From positions 1,178,001 through 1,242,000 of the forward strand of contig NZ_FQWU01000002.1 of NCBI RefSeq assembly GCF_900129765.1: a DNA stretch of 64,000 nucleotides. The letters are read 5' to 3'. Positions within the stretch are counted from its first letter, which is position 1; each line of letters begins with the position of its first letter. The notes under the pieces were generated by a model. It did no database searches. It had not been told where the DNA came from and saw nothing but the letters and a program-made list of their open reading frames with translations. This document shows, piece after piece, positions 26,415-34,474 of this stretch. The position numbers and the translations under genes are program-made. This stretch comes from Massilia sp. CF038 (GTDB lineage: Bacteria > Pseudomonadota > Gammaproteobacteria > Burkholderiales > Burkholderiaceae_D).

Positions 26415-27317
26415 ATGACACGCTGGCTGCGCCGCACCATGTGGGCCATGCTCACGCTGGCTTTGGCACTGGCATTGACTGCGTGGGTTGGCCAGATCAT
26501 GGGCGAACGAAAAATGCAGCGCGTGATCGCCATTGAGCCGGCAGCGCTGCAAACCACGCCCGGCGGCGTCTCGTTGCAGCAAGGCCGCTATCTGTTCGCC
26601 ACGCGCGGCTGCGCCGACTGTCACGGCGCCAGTGGCGCCGGCCAGGAAGTGATCCGCAGCGGCCGTATGCTGGTTGCCTCGCCGAATATCACCAGCGGCG
26701 CCAGCAGCGCCACCGCTGCCTACCGTGAACGCGACTGGGTGCGCACGCTGCGCCATGGCGTCAAGCCAAACGGCCGGCCGGTCATGATCATGCCCAGCGA
26801 AGACTACAACCGCCTGAGCGATAACGATCTGGCCTCCATCATTGCCTACGTGCGGCAGTTGCCGCCCGTAGCAGGCACGCGCGCCCTGGTCCAGCTGCCG
26901 CGCAAAGTGAAGGTGCTGTACGCCGCCGGCGTGGTCAGGGACGCAGCCGAACTGATTGACCATTCACTGGCCCCGCAGCCGCCCGTGGCGCCAGCCGTGA
27001 ACCTGGCCCATGGCGGCTACGTTGCGCGCAGCTGCATGGGCTGCCACGGAGAACACATGAGTGGGGGAAGAATTCCTGGTGCGCCGCCCGAGTGGCCGGC
27101 GCCCGCGAACCTGACGCCAGGCGAAGGCAGCGCGATGGTGCGCTATCCCAGTCCGCAAAGCTTCATGGCCATGCTGCGCAGCGGGCTGCGCCCGGACGGC
27201 AGCGCCATCAGCAGCGTAATGCCATTCGGCTCACTGCGGCAGATGAACGAAGTGGATGTATTTGCCCTGCACGCCTATCTGCAAGCGCTGCCCGCGCGCC
27301 GCGCGGGACAGCGCTGA
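26415..27317 (+). CDS. Dihaem cytochrome c, membrane-anchored or secreted
   Basis: A 300-residue protein with an N-terminal hydrophobic segment (about residues 9-28) and two c-type haem sites: CADCH at 66-70 and CMGCH at 207-211. Each is followed by a candidate axial Met (VMIMPSEDY and SSVMPFGSL). The layout matches dihaem cytochromes c that accept electrons from periplasmic dehydrogenases. No dehydrogenase gene is adjacent, so the donor is unknown. The gene is divergent from cbpA and convergent with the crystallin-like gene, whose stop is 5 bases away. Confidence 0.88.
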   Translation: MTRWLRRTMWAMLTLALALALTAWVGQIMGERKMQRVIAIEPAALQTTPGGVSLQQGRYLFATRGCADCHGASGAGQEVIRSGRMLVASPNITSGASSATAAYRERDWVRTLRHGVKPNGRPVMIMPSEDYNRLSDNDLASIIAYVRQLPPVAGTRALVQLPRKVKVLYAAGVVRDAAELIDHSLAPQPPVAPAVNLAHGGYVARSCMGCHGEHMSGGRIPGAPPEWPAPANLTPGEGSAMVRYPSPQSFMAMLRSGLRPDGSAISSVMPFGSLRQMNEVDVFALHAYLQALPARRAGQR

Positions 27318-27321
27318 GCCA

Positions 27322-28257
27322 TCAGCGTACGCGCCGTACCGACGAAATCTGATTGTTCAGGCCGCCCAGACGGTCATAGCGGCCCGGGCCAAAGGTCACG
27401 CACTGGCCGCGGAATTCGGCGTGCTGGCAGAATTCCCACTGGCCGCTGTAGACGATCAGCGAACCGGCGCGGTCGTTGAAATTGGCATTGACCAGACTGC
27501 GCACCTCGTCACGCACCGTGATGCGGTCGCCGCCAAAACCGGCGGTGGAGAACAGTTCGACACCGTCGCGCCCGCCATGGCCGCGATCGTCACCGCGGCC
27601 CTCGCCGCGGCCACCGTCACGTACCCGGCGCATCGACGTAATCGAACGATGGAAGGTGCGCTCCAGATTGCCATATTCGCCCGGCCCGAACACGCGGCAA
27701 GCGCCGCCAAAGTTCTCGTGTTCGCAGAACTCCCAATTACCTTGGGTGATCACGATCGACTGGGTCGCATCGTTGAAACCCATATTCACCAGCGAGTTGA
27801 CGTCGCCACGCACGGGCAGCTCGCGGCCACGCATATTGGTTGCGTCAAACAGCAGCACTGGCGCACCGGCATCGCCGCGGCGTTCTTCGCGACGTTCTTC
27901 CCGGCGTTCCTCACGCCGTTCATCGCGACCGTCGTGGCGGCCCTGCACTTCACGTACCGATGAAATGTTGTTGCCGAGGCTATAAAGGGTCGGGTATTCG
28001 CCAGGACCGACGATGCGGCAATCCCCGGCAAAATCGGCATGCTGGCATACTTCCCAGCGGCCCGAATGGACCACCATGCTGGAAGCACGGTCGTTAAAGC
28101 CGATCTCGTTAAAGTTGCGCACGGGTCCGCGCAACGTTACCTCGCGGCCATCCATGCCTTCGCGTGCATATAGAGTCAGTTCGCCGGCGCTGGCGCTCGC
28201 TTGGGCGAGCCAGCTAAGGGACAGGAACAGGGCAAGGTGGAGGCGGCGCTTGAACAT
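27322..28257 (-). CDS. Secreted protein with three beta/gamma-crystallin-like domains
   Basis: About 311 residues from the ATG at 28257, with a signal peptide (FLSLSWLAQASASA). Three domains of about 85 residues each carry the paired pattern of LFxxxxxxG, a WEVCQH / WEFCEH / WEFCQH strand and a GPGxY turn (CRIVGPGEYPTL, CRVFGPGEYGNL, CVTFGPGRYDRL). This is the beta/gamma-crystallin Greek-key fold; each domain has two conserved Cys. Between domains 1 and 2 is a linker of repeated RREE units, and between 2 and 3 a Gly/Arg/Asp linker. Function is unknown; Ca2+ binding is typical for some relatives. Confidence 0.85.
   Translation of the reverse strand: MFKRRLHLALFLSLSWLAQASASAGELTLYAREGMDGREVTLRGPVRNFNEIGFNDRASSMVVHSGRWEVCQHADFAGDCRIVGPGEYPTLYSLGNNISSVREVQGRHDGRDERREERREERREERRGDAGAPVLLFDATNMRGRELPVRGDVNSLVNMGFNDATQSIVITQGNWEFCEHENFGGACRVFGPGEYGNLERTFHRSITSMRRVRDGGRGEGRGDDRGHGGRDGVELFSTAGFGGDRITVRDEVRSLVNANFNDRAGSLIVYSGQWEFCQHAEFRGQCVTFGPGRYDRLGGLNNQISSVRRVR
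27879..27938. repeat. 12-bp minisatellite encoding the RREE linker
   Basis: Four to five imperfect 12-base units (type CGGCGTTCTTCG) in the crystallin-like gene encode four-residue RREE repeats. Copy number could change without altering the reading frame. Confidence 0.75.
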
Positions 28258-28412
28258 GACATGCAATCGAAAAGTGGTTGGAGTTGGTATTGTGATGCCT
28301 GCGCCGAAATTTTAGTAGATGGCCTTGTAACAATTTCCTACACCACTAGAACAAGATGACGGGCTTGGGCAATCGTGCGTAGAATCGCTGTTTGCCCAGG
28401 AACAAACCCACC

Positions 28413-29810
28413 ATGTCCACCGCCCTCGCCCCACCTTCCCACACCATCCGCTCCGAAATGACCGCCCTGTGGCGCCTGTCGTGGCCGATGCTGGTGGGCC
28501 AGTTGGCCACCGTGGGCATGGGCGTGGCCGACGTGGCCATGACCGGCCACGTGAGCGCCGCCGAGCTGGCCGCCGTCTCGCTGGGCGCCTCGGTCTGGTC
28601 GATCGTGCTGGTGACCGTGATGGGCATCATGATGGCGATTAACCCGATCGTCGCGCATGAGATGGGCGCTGGCCAGTTCGATACCATCCCCCATTCGGTA
28701 CGTCAGGCGCTGTGGAAGGGCTTGGGCGTGGGCCTGGTGTTCTGCCTGCTGGCCAACCTGGCCACGCTGGTGTTCGACCATATCGGCCTGGAACCGGCCG
28801 TCAATGCCAACGCCTCCATGTTCGTGCATGCCATCAGCATCGGCATGCCGGCCTTTGCCTGCTACCGCGCGCTGTACGGCTACACCATCAGCATCAACCA
28901 GACCAAGCCCGTGATGGTGATTGCCATTTTTGGCTTGCTGCTGAACGTGGCCATCAACTGGCTCCTGGTGTTTGGTAACTGGGGCTTTCCAAAGCTGGGT
29001 GCGGTCGGCTGCGCCGTGGCCACGGCCATTGGCATGTGGCTGATGCTGTTTGCCATGATTGGCTGGATTCGTTACGCGCCGGTGTACCACGCCACCTATC
29101 CCTTTACCCACTGGGAGTGGCCCAACTGGTCCGAGATCGCCAGCATGTTGCGTCTGGGCGTGCCCATTGGTGTGACCTATTTTGCCGAGGTCAGCGCCTT
29201 TGGTGCGGTCAGTTTGCTGGTGGCGCGTTACGGCGTGGTGGAAGTGTCGGCCAGCCAGATCGCGCTCAATTTTTCGTCGCTGGTGTTCATGGTGCCGCTC
29301 AGTTTTGGGGTCGGCTTGATCACGCGCGTGGGCCAGGCGCTCGGTGAAGGCAATCCGCAGCGGGCCCGTTTTGCCGCCTTTGTCGGGCTGGGCATGTCGC
29401 TCGCGTTCGCGGTGCTGTCGGCACTGTTCATCGTGCTGTTCCGCTGGGAGATCGCGCGCGCCTATACGTCCGACCTGGCAGTGCAGACGCTGTGTGTGCA
29501 GTTGCTGCTGCTGGCGGCCCTGTTCCAGTTGTCGGATGCAGCCCAGGTGGCCACGTCGTCTGCCATTCGCGGCTACAAGGTCACACGATCGCCCATGCTG
29601 ATCCAGCTACTGGCATTCTGGGGCTTTGCGCTGCCGCTCGGCTATGTGCTGGGGCGTGCGCCGGCCTGGTTCCCCTGGGCGCCGGCGCAGCCGATGGCCG
29701 CCATGGGTTTCTGGATTGGCCTGGTGGTTGGCTTGACGATTGCTGCGCTGCTGCTGAGCTGGTCGCTGGCGCGGCTGTCGCGCCAGCGCGTGAAGTCAGC
29801 GCTTACTTGA
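28413..29810 (+). CDS. MATE family multidrug efflux transporter
   Basis: A 465-residue protein from the ATG at 28413, with twelve predicted hydrophobic helices. Seen: SWPMLVGQLATVGMGVADVAMTGHVS in helix 1, the NorM-type N-terminal motif; GMGVADV again typical of a Na+ or H+ antiporter; LGVPIGVTYFAEVSAFG at the start of the second half; and ARFAAFVGLGMSL. It exports cationic drugs or metabolites; the substrate is unknown. The last 8 bases overlap the end of a convergent lipoprotein gene. Confidence 0.92.
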   Translation: MSTALAPPSHTIRSEMTALWRLSWPMLVGQLATVGMGVADVAMTGHVSAAELAAVSLGASVWSIVLVTVMGIMMAINPIVAHEMGAGQFDTIPHSVRQALWKGLGVGLVFCLLANLATLVFDHIGLEPAVNANASMFVHAISIGMPAFACYRALYGYTISINQTKPVMVIAIFGLLLNVAINWLLVFGNWGFPKLGAVGCAVATAIGMWLMLFAMIGWIRYAPVYHATYPFTHWEWPNWSEIASMLRLGVPIGVTYFAEVSAFGAVSLLVARYGVVEVSASQIALNFSSLVFMVPLSFGVGLITRVGQALGEGNPQRARFAAFVGLGMSLAFAVLSALFIVLFRWEIARAYTSDLAVQTLCVQLLLLAALFQLSDAAQVATSSAIRGYKVTRSPMLIQLLAFWGFALPLGYVLGRAPAWFPWAPAQPMAAMGFWIGLVVGLTIAALLLSWSLARLSRQRVKSALT

Positions 29811-30603
29811 GCCAGGTCGAGACCTGGTATGGGTCCTTCTCGGAAGGCCCGATCCGGCGCATGGACACAGGCTCCATCTTGACCATGTGCTTCATTGCTG
29901 GTCCGGCGATATCGACCCACACATGCGAGCGCGCGGTGACCGGGTCGCCCGATTCGTCGACCATGACATTGTCGAGGTGGTACACGCACATCTCTCGCGC
30001 ATCGAGCCGCGTGTTGGTGTTGAGCAGCCAGAATTTGTCCGGCCAGCAGCGCAGTTGCACACCATTGACGGTGCGTGCGACGGTATAGTCGGCCGTGCTC
30101 TTGCCGCGCGGCGCGTAGGCCGGCCAAGGCGGGTTGTCAGTCACTTCTTCCACCACACCGTCAACGATCTGGGTCGTTTTGCCAGCGTGCGAAACGCTCA
30201 CGACCTTGCTGCGTGTGGTTGTGACAGTCATCTTGCAATCGCCGCTGCCTTCGATATCGGGGCCCTCGATCCCGCCGCTGGTTTCCGTCACCACCACGGT
30301 AGAGACGCCGTTGGTAATGCGTGTCACCTTTTCGTCTTCAAAGTCATCGGGCACGGTTGGAAAAGGTTGAACCGGGATTTTTTTCAGTTCCGCCAGGCCG
30401 ACACACATATCGTATGACACCTTCCTCGTGCGTACACCCCAGTTGACGGGATCGGAACGCTGCAGCGTCACCAGCTCCCAGCTTTCGCCAGCGTGCGCAC
30501 CCGGTTTTGCTGGTGCAGTCGTGGCTGTCGCCTGCGTTACCGGCTTGTCGCAGCCGGTGAGCGTGGCCAGCGCCAGCAAGGGAAGGAAGAAAATCTTGGT
30601 CAT
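29803..30603 (-). CDS. Putative lipoprotein of unknown function
   Basis: A 266-residue protein with a lipoprotein signal (LLALATLTGC, lipobox LTGC, Cys at 18). The rest is mostly beta-strand with no recognised domain; Cys pairs near residues 67 and 122 could form disulfides. Phrases such as PPWPAYAPRGKSTADYTVARTV resemble nothing I know. It is convergent with, and overlaps, the MATE gene by 8 bases. Confidence 0.78.
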   Translation of the reverse strand: MTKIFFLPLLALATLTGCDKPVTQATATTAPAKPGAHAGESWELVTLQRSDPVNWGVRTRKVSYDMCVGLAELKKIPVQPFPTVPDDFEDEKVTRITNGVSTVVVTETSGGIEGPDIEGSGDCKMTVTTTRSKVVSVSHAGKTTQIVDGVVEEVTDNPPWPAYAPRGKSTADYTVARTVNGVQLRCWPDKFWLLNTNTRLDAREMCVYHLDNVMVDESGDPVTARSHVWVDIAGPAMKHMVKMEPVSMRRIGPSEKDPYQVSTWLK

Positions 30604-30745
30604 GGCAATGGCAGTAGAAGGAAAAGCGCGATTGTAGAGCCGATTGCAGCAAAAGTCATAATATTTTTACAATATTTACAGCGTGCACAATCCGACTCTG
30701 GTATCGTCTCGCGCTGGTGCCGATCAACTACAACAAGAGACTACA

Positions 30746-32962
30746 ATGCGTTTTATGCTCTGCCTCCTTGCCGCATTATCGAGTGCGCCCGCTACCGCGG
30801 AGCGCCTGACACTGGACCGTATCCACGCCGACCCGGCGCTGGCGGGACCGGCCATGCGCAATTTGCTGGTGTCGCCCGACGGCGCCCGCGTGACCTTCCT
30901 GCGCGGCCGCAGCGACAACCAGTTCCAGCTGGACCTGTGGGAATACAACATGAAGGACAAGACCTCGCGCTTGCTGGTCGACTCCAAGAAGCTGGTGCCC
31001 AACGAGGTGCTGTCGCCCGAAGAACAGGCGCGGCGCGAACGGGCCCGTACCGCCAGCTTTACCGGCATCCTCGGCTACAGCTGGTCGCCCGATGGCAAGC
31101 AGCTGCTGGTGCCAATTGCCGGCGACCTGTACCTGGTCGACGTGGCCAAGCCCGATGCTGCGCGCAAGGTCGCCAGCGGCAACGTGGCCGACCCGAAAAT
31201 CTCCCCGCGCGGGCATTACCTGTCGTTCCTGCGCAAGCAGAACCTGTTCGTGATCGACCTGAAAACCGGCACCGAAAAGCAGCTCACCAATGATGGCGGC
31301 GGCACCGTCTTCAACGGCGAAGCCGAATTCGTGGCGCAGGAAGAAATGGGCCAGCGCACCGGCTACTACTGGGCGCCGGACGAATCAGCCATTGCCTACA
31401 AGCGCTACGATGAGGCACCGGTGCCCGTGGTGAAACGCACCGAGATTTTTGCCGACCACACCACCGTGGTCGACCAGCGCTATCCCGCTGCGGGCGACCC
31501 GAACGTACTGGTCGACTTGCTGATCGTGCCAACCGCAGGCGGCACGCCGCGCAAGGTCGAGCTGGGCGCCAACCGCGACATTTACCTGGTGCGGGCTGAC
31601 TGGAGCAGCGACAGCAAGCAGCTGCTGTACCAGGTGCAAACGCGCGACCAGAAAAAACTGGACCTGATTGCGGTGGACGCAGCCAGCCTGGCGCAGCGCA
31701 CGGTCTTGAGCGAAACTTCGCCCACCTACGTGATGATTCACGACGACCTGCGCTTCCTGAAAAAACGCGCGGCCTTCCTGTGGTCGTCCGAGCGCAGCGG
31801 GCGCAATCACTTGTATCTGTACGACCTTAACGGCAAGCTGCTGCACACCGTGTCGCGTGGCGAATGGGGCATCGACAATGTACTGGCCGTGGACGAAGAA
31901 GCGGGCCGCGTGTACGTTGCATCGAACCGCGACGCCGTGGTCGACAAGCAGACCTACTGGCTGCCCCTGGACGGCAGCAGCGCCGACAAGCCGGTGCGCG
32001 TGACCAAGGCCGACGGCTGGCACGACTCGGCCTTTGCGCGCAATGGCGCCGTGTTCGTCGACACCTGGTCCGACCCATCGACGCCGCCACAAGTGGCGAT
32101 CCGCAAGCCGGATGGCACGCTGGTCGACTATCTGCTCGAGAACAAGGTGGCCCCGGGCCACCCGTATGCACCGTACCTGCCGGAACATATCAAGACGGAA
32201 TACGGCACCATGGCCGCCAACGATGGCCAGACCCTGCACTACTCCATCATCAAGCCAGCCGGCTTCGATGCGGCCAAGCGCTACCCGGTCTACCTGTCGA
32301 CCTACGGCGGGCCGCACGCCCAGCACGTGCAGCGCAAATGGGGCAATCTTTTTGACCAGTACATGGCGCAGCAGGGCTACGTGGTGTTCAGGCTGGACAA
32401 CCGCGGTTCATTCCGGCGCGAACGCAAGTTCACCGATGCCACCTATCTGAGCCTGGGCAAGCGCGAGGTGGAAGACCAGGTCACCGGCATCGACTGGCTG
32501 GCAAAGCAGCAGTTCGTGGACCCGAAAAAGATCGGCGTGTTCGGCTGGAGCTACGGCGGTTTCATGTCGCTGCGCCTGCTGTCGGCTGCGTCGAACAAGA
32601 TCGCGGCGGGCGTGTCGGTGGCGCCGGTGACCGACTGGGCCTTGTATGACACGCACTACACCGAACGCTATGTGGGCGCTACGCCGCAAGGCAACCCGCA
32701 AGCCTACAAGGACAGTGGCGTGTTCGCTCACATCGACGGACTCAAGTCGCCACTGCTGCTGGTGCATGGCATGGCCGACGATAACGTCCTGTTCACCAAC
32801 ACCACGCGCCTGATCGAGCAGTTGGTCAACCGCAATGTGCAGTTCGACCTGATGACTTATCCGGGCGCCAAGCACGGCATTTCGTCGCGTGCGGGACAAC
32901 GCCATGTGTACGGGCTGATTGACAGCTTCTTCCGCAAGCATCTGAAAAGCGACGACAAATAA
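30746..32962 (+). CDS. S9 family dipeptidyl peptidase IV-like serine peptidase
   Basis: A 738-residue protein from the ATG at 30746, with a signal peptide (LCLLAALSSAPATA). An N-terminal beta-propeller (DPPIV_N, about residues 70-490) is followed by an alpha/beta-hydrolase domain. The catalytic triad is visible as Ser602 in GWSYGGF, Asp678 in GMADDNV and His710 in AKHGI. The double-Glu segment AEFVAQEEMGQ in the propeller matches the DPP-IV N-terminus-binding motif, so it should release Xaa-Pro or Xaa-Ala dipeptides in the periplasm or outside the cell. A strong terminator follows. Confidence 0.92.
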   Translation: MRFMLCLLAALSSAPATAERLTLDRIHADPALAGPAMRNLLVSPDGARVTFLRGRSDNQFQLDLWEYNMKDKTSRLLVDSKKLVPNEVLSPEEQARRERARTASFTGILGYSWSPDGKQLLVPIAGDLYLVDVAKPDAARKVASGNVADPKISPRGHYLSFLRKQNLFVIDLKTGTEKQLTNDGGGTVFNGEAEFVAQEEMGQRTGYYWAPDESAIAYKRYDEAPVPVVKRTEIFADHTTVVDQRYPAAGDPNVLVDLLIVPTAGGTPRKVELGANRDIYLVRADWSSDSKQLLYQVQTRDQKKLDLIAVDAASLAQRTVLSETSPTYVMIHDDLRFLKKRAAFLWSSERSGRNHLYLYDLNGKLLHTVSRGEWGIDNVLAVDEEAGRVYVASNRDAVVDKQTYWLPLDGSSADKPVRVTKADGWHDSAFARNGAVFVDTWSDPSTPPQVAIRKPDGTLVDYLLENKVAPGHPYAPYLPEHIKTEYGTMAANDGQTLHYSIIKPAGFDAAKRYPVYLSTYGGPHAQHVQRKWGNLFDQYMAQQGYVVFRLDNRGSFRRERKFTDATYLSLGKREVEDQVTGIDWLAKQQFVDPKKIGVFGWSYGGFMSLRLLSAASNKIAAGVSVAPVTDWALYDTHYTERYVGATPQGNPQAYKDSGVFAHIDGLKSPLLLVHGMADDNVLFTNTTRLIEQLVNRNVQFDLMTYPGAKHGISSRAGQRHVYGLIDSFFRKHLKSDDK

Positions 32963-32994
32963 AAAATGGCCGCGAAGTTCGCGGCCATTTTTTT
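32963..32994 (+). terminator. Terminator between the S9 peptidase and CsbD genes
   Basis: A near-perfect hairpin AAAATGGCCGCGA / TCGCGGCCATTTT with A and T runs on both sides. It can serve both convergent genes. Confidence 0.88.
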
Positions 32995-33007
32995 AGCGTG
33001 GTGCAGA

Positions 33008-33187
33008 TCAGTTGACCGCATCCTTGACGGCTTCTTTCAGGTCGCCCAGTTTTTCCTGGGTTTTGCCTTCGACCTGGTTTTGCAGGCCCTTGACCTGCTG
33101 GTCAGGATTGCCGACCAGCTTGCCAGCCTCTTCCTGAATTTTGCCGCCGATGTCTTGCAGTTTGCCGTTGATTTGGTCTTTGTTCAT
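33008..33187 (-). CDS. CsbD family stress protein, copy 1
   Basis: A 59-residue protein from the ATG at 33187, with GGAGCTC ribosome site. The family pattern MNKDQINGKLQDIGGKIQEEAGKLVG followed by Q...GLQNQVEGKTQEKLGD is clear; it is charged, helical and soluble. CsbD-type proteins are induced by general stress in many bacteria; the molecular role is unknown. A paralogue lies 350 bases upstream on the same strand. Confidence 0.92.
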   Translation of the reverse strand: MNKDQINGKLQDIGGKIQEEAGKLVGNPDQQVKGLQNQVEGKTQEKLGDLKEAVKDAVN

Positions 33188-33344
33188 GGTGAGCTCCTGA
33201 AAAATGCACATGCACTGGAATTGGCATGTCGTGAAGCCAGAATAAGGTGTCATCGGAAACTCATCTGTACGGACTCGCACATAACTCAGCAATAAGGCTG
33301 GTAACAGAAAAGGTGCTGCGCGCGCTACGTACAAACCTGACCAA

Positions 33345-33433
33345 CATCGTCTTCGCGGAGGCGGGGACCCATAGCACGCATGCTAAGTGGTGCTGTTAAC
33401 GTGCCATGGGTCCCCGCCTTCGCGAGGACGATG
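33345..33433. repeat. Palindromic repeat element between the two CsbD genes
   Basis: An 89-bp inverted repeat of the CGTCC type. The left arm has a variant CATCGTCTTCGCGGAGGCGG; the right arm is canonical. Confidence 0.85.
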
Positions 33434-33486
33434 TGGGTGCTAATCTGCCAACTAACATGCGTACCAATCGTACAGCCCACCAAAAC

Positions 33487-33522
33487 AAAACGCCCCGCGC
33501 GCCTGGTGGGGCGTGCGGGGCG
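33487..33522 (-). terminator. Terminator of CsbD copy 2
   Basis: On the minus strand a CGCCCCGC / GCGGGGCG stem is followed by TTTTGTTTT. Confidence 0.75.
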
Positions 33523-33541
33523 CTTCGTAACACGAGCGGGA

Positions 33542-33727
33542 TCAGCGGTTGCCGCGATCCTTGACGATTTCTTCCTTGGCATCGCCATATTTTTCCTGCA
33601 CCTTGCCTTCGACTTGCTTGGACAGGCCTTTGGCTTGCTGCTCGCTGCTGCCGACAGCCTTGCCTACTTCTTCCTGAATCTTGCCGCCGATATCTTTGGC
33701 TTTACCCTTGACTTGGTCTTTGTTCAT
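33542..33727 (-). CDS. CsbD family stress protein, copy 2
   Basis: A 61-residue paralogue of the protein at 33008, about two-thirds identical (MNKDQVKGKAKDIGGKIQEEVGK...SSEQQAKGLSKQVEGKVQEKYGD). It has its own terminator. The pair looks like a local duplication, later separated by the palindromic element. Confidence 0.92.
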   Translation of the reverse strand: MNKDQVKGKAKDIGGKIQEEVGKAVGSSEQQAKGLSKQVEGKVQEKYGDAKEEIVKDRGNR

Positions 33728-33820
33728 GACGAGTACCTCATAAAGTGAGTGGGACTGCGGGCCGCAATGCTTGCGACGGGTTCACAATAGGACGATTCGC
33801 CAAGCTCTTCTGTTCGCCAC

Positions 33821-34444
33821 TTAACGCACAGGCTTGCGCCAGACACTGGCCAGCCAGGGCTGCTGTTCACGCGGCAGATTGGCGGGGCGGTAATAGTGAT
33901 GCAGCGCGGAAAAGCCAGCTGCCAGCAGGTATTGCTCCCACGTGGCGTAATCGTAGTAACTGCCGTAGCGCGGCCCGTTCCAGCCCTCTTCATTGTTGCC
34001 GCGCGGATTGGATGTAAACAAGGCCCCGCCTGGTTTGATGGTGGCGTGCAATTGCGCGAGCACGCCGGGCAGCAGCTTGCTGGGCACATGGAACAGCACG
34101 GCATTGGCAAACACACCGTCAAACAGCGCCGGCGGCAAATCCAGGTGCAGCAAATCCTGCTGCCACACTTCGCAGCCGGAATAACTGCGCGCCATGCTGG
34201 CAAATTCTCCGGCCCCGTCCAGGCCGATTGCGCGATGGCCCATGCTGCTGAACTGCTTCAGATCGCGGCCCGGGCCGCAACCGAGATCGAGGATCGTCAA
34301 CGGTCCCGGGGCCGGCAGCGCGTCGAGCAAGGCGGTGATGTTCTGGCTGACATCGTGATCGATGGTGCCGTTAAAAAATTGCAGCGCATGCCGATTGTAG
34401 TAATCGAGCGTGCGGCGGGCGATGTCGTCGGTGTCGTCTGTCAT
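33821..34444 (-). CDS. Class I SAM-dependent methyltransferase
   Basis: About 207 residues from the ATG at 34444 (a GTG three codons upstream is also possible). Seen: the SAM motif I ILDLGCGPGRDLKQF near residue 55, acidic strand-2 end AIGLDGAGEFASMA, VWQQDLLHLDLP, and motif post-II GVFANAVLFHVP. The family is broad (Methyltransf_11/25), and no substrate can be named. It sits 20 bases downstream of nothing but the end of the M1 peptidase region on the same strand, so co-transcription is not clear. Confidence 0.85.
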   Translation of the reverse strand: MTDDTDDIARRTLDYYNRHALQFFNGTIDHDVSQNITALLDALPAPGPLTILDLGCGPGRDLKQFSSMGHRAIGLDGAGEFASMARSYSGCEVWQQDLLHLDLPPALFDGVFANAVLFHVPSKLLPGVLAQLHATIKPGGALFTSNPRGNNEEGWNGPRYGSYYDYATWEQYLLAAGFSALHHYYRPANLPREQQPWLASVWRKPVR

Positions 34445-34474
34445 AATGCGCACAGGCTAACACAGGCCGGCGCC

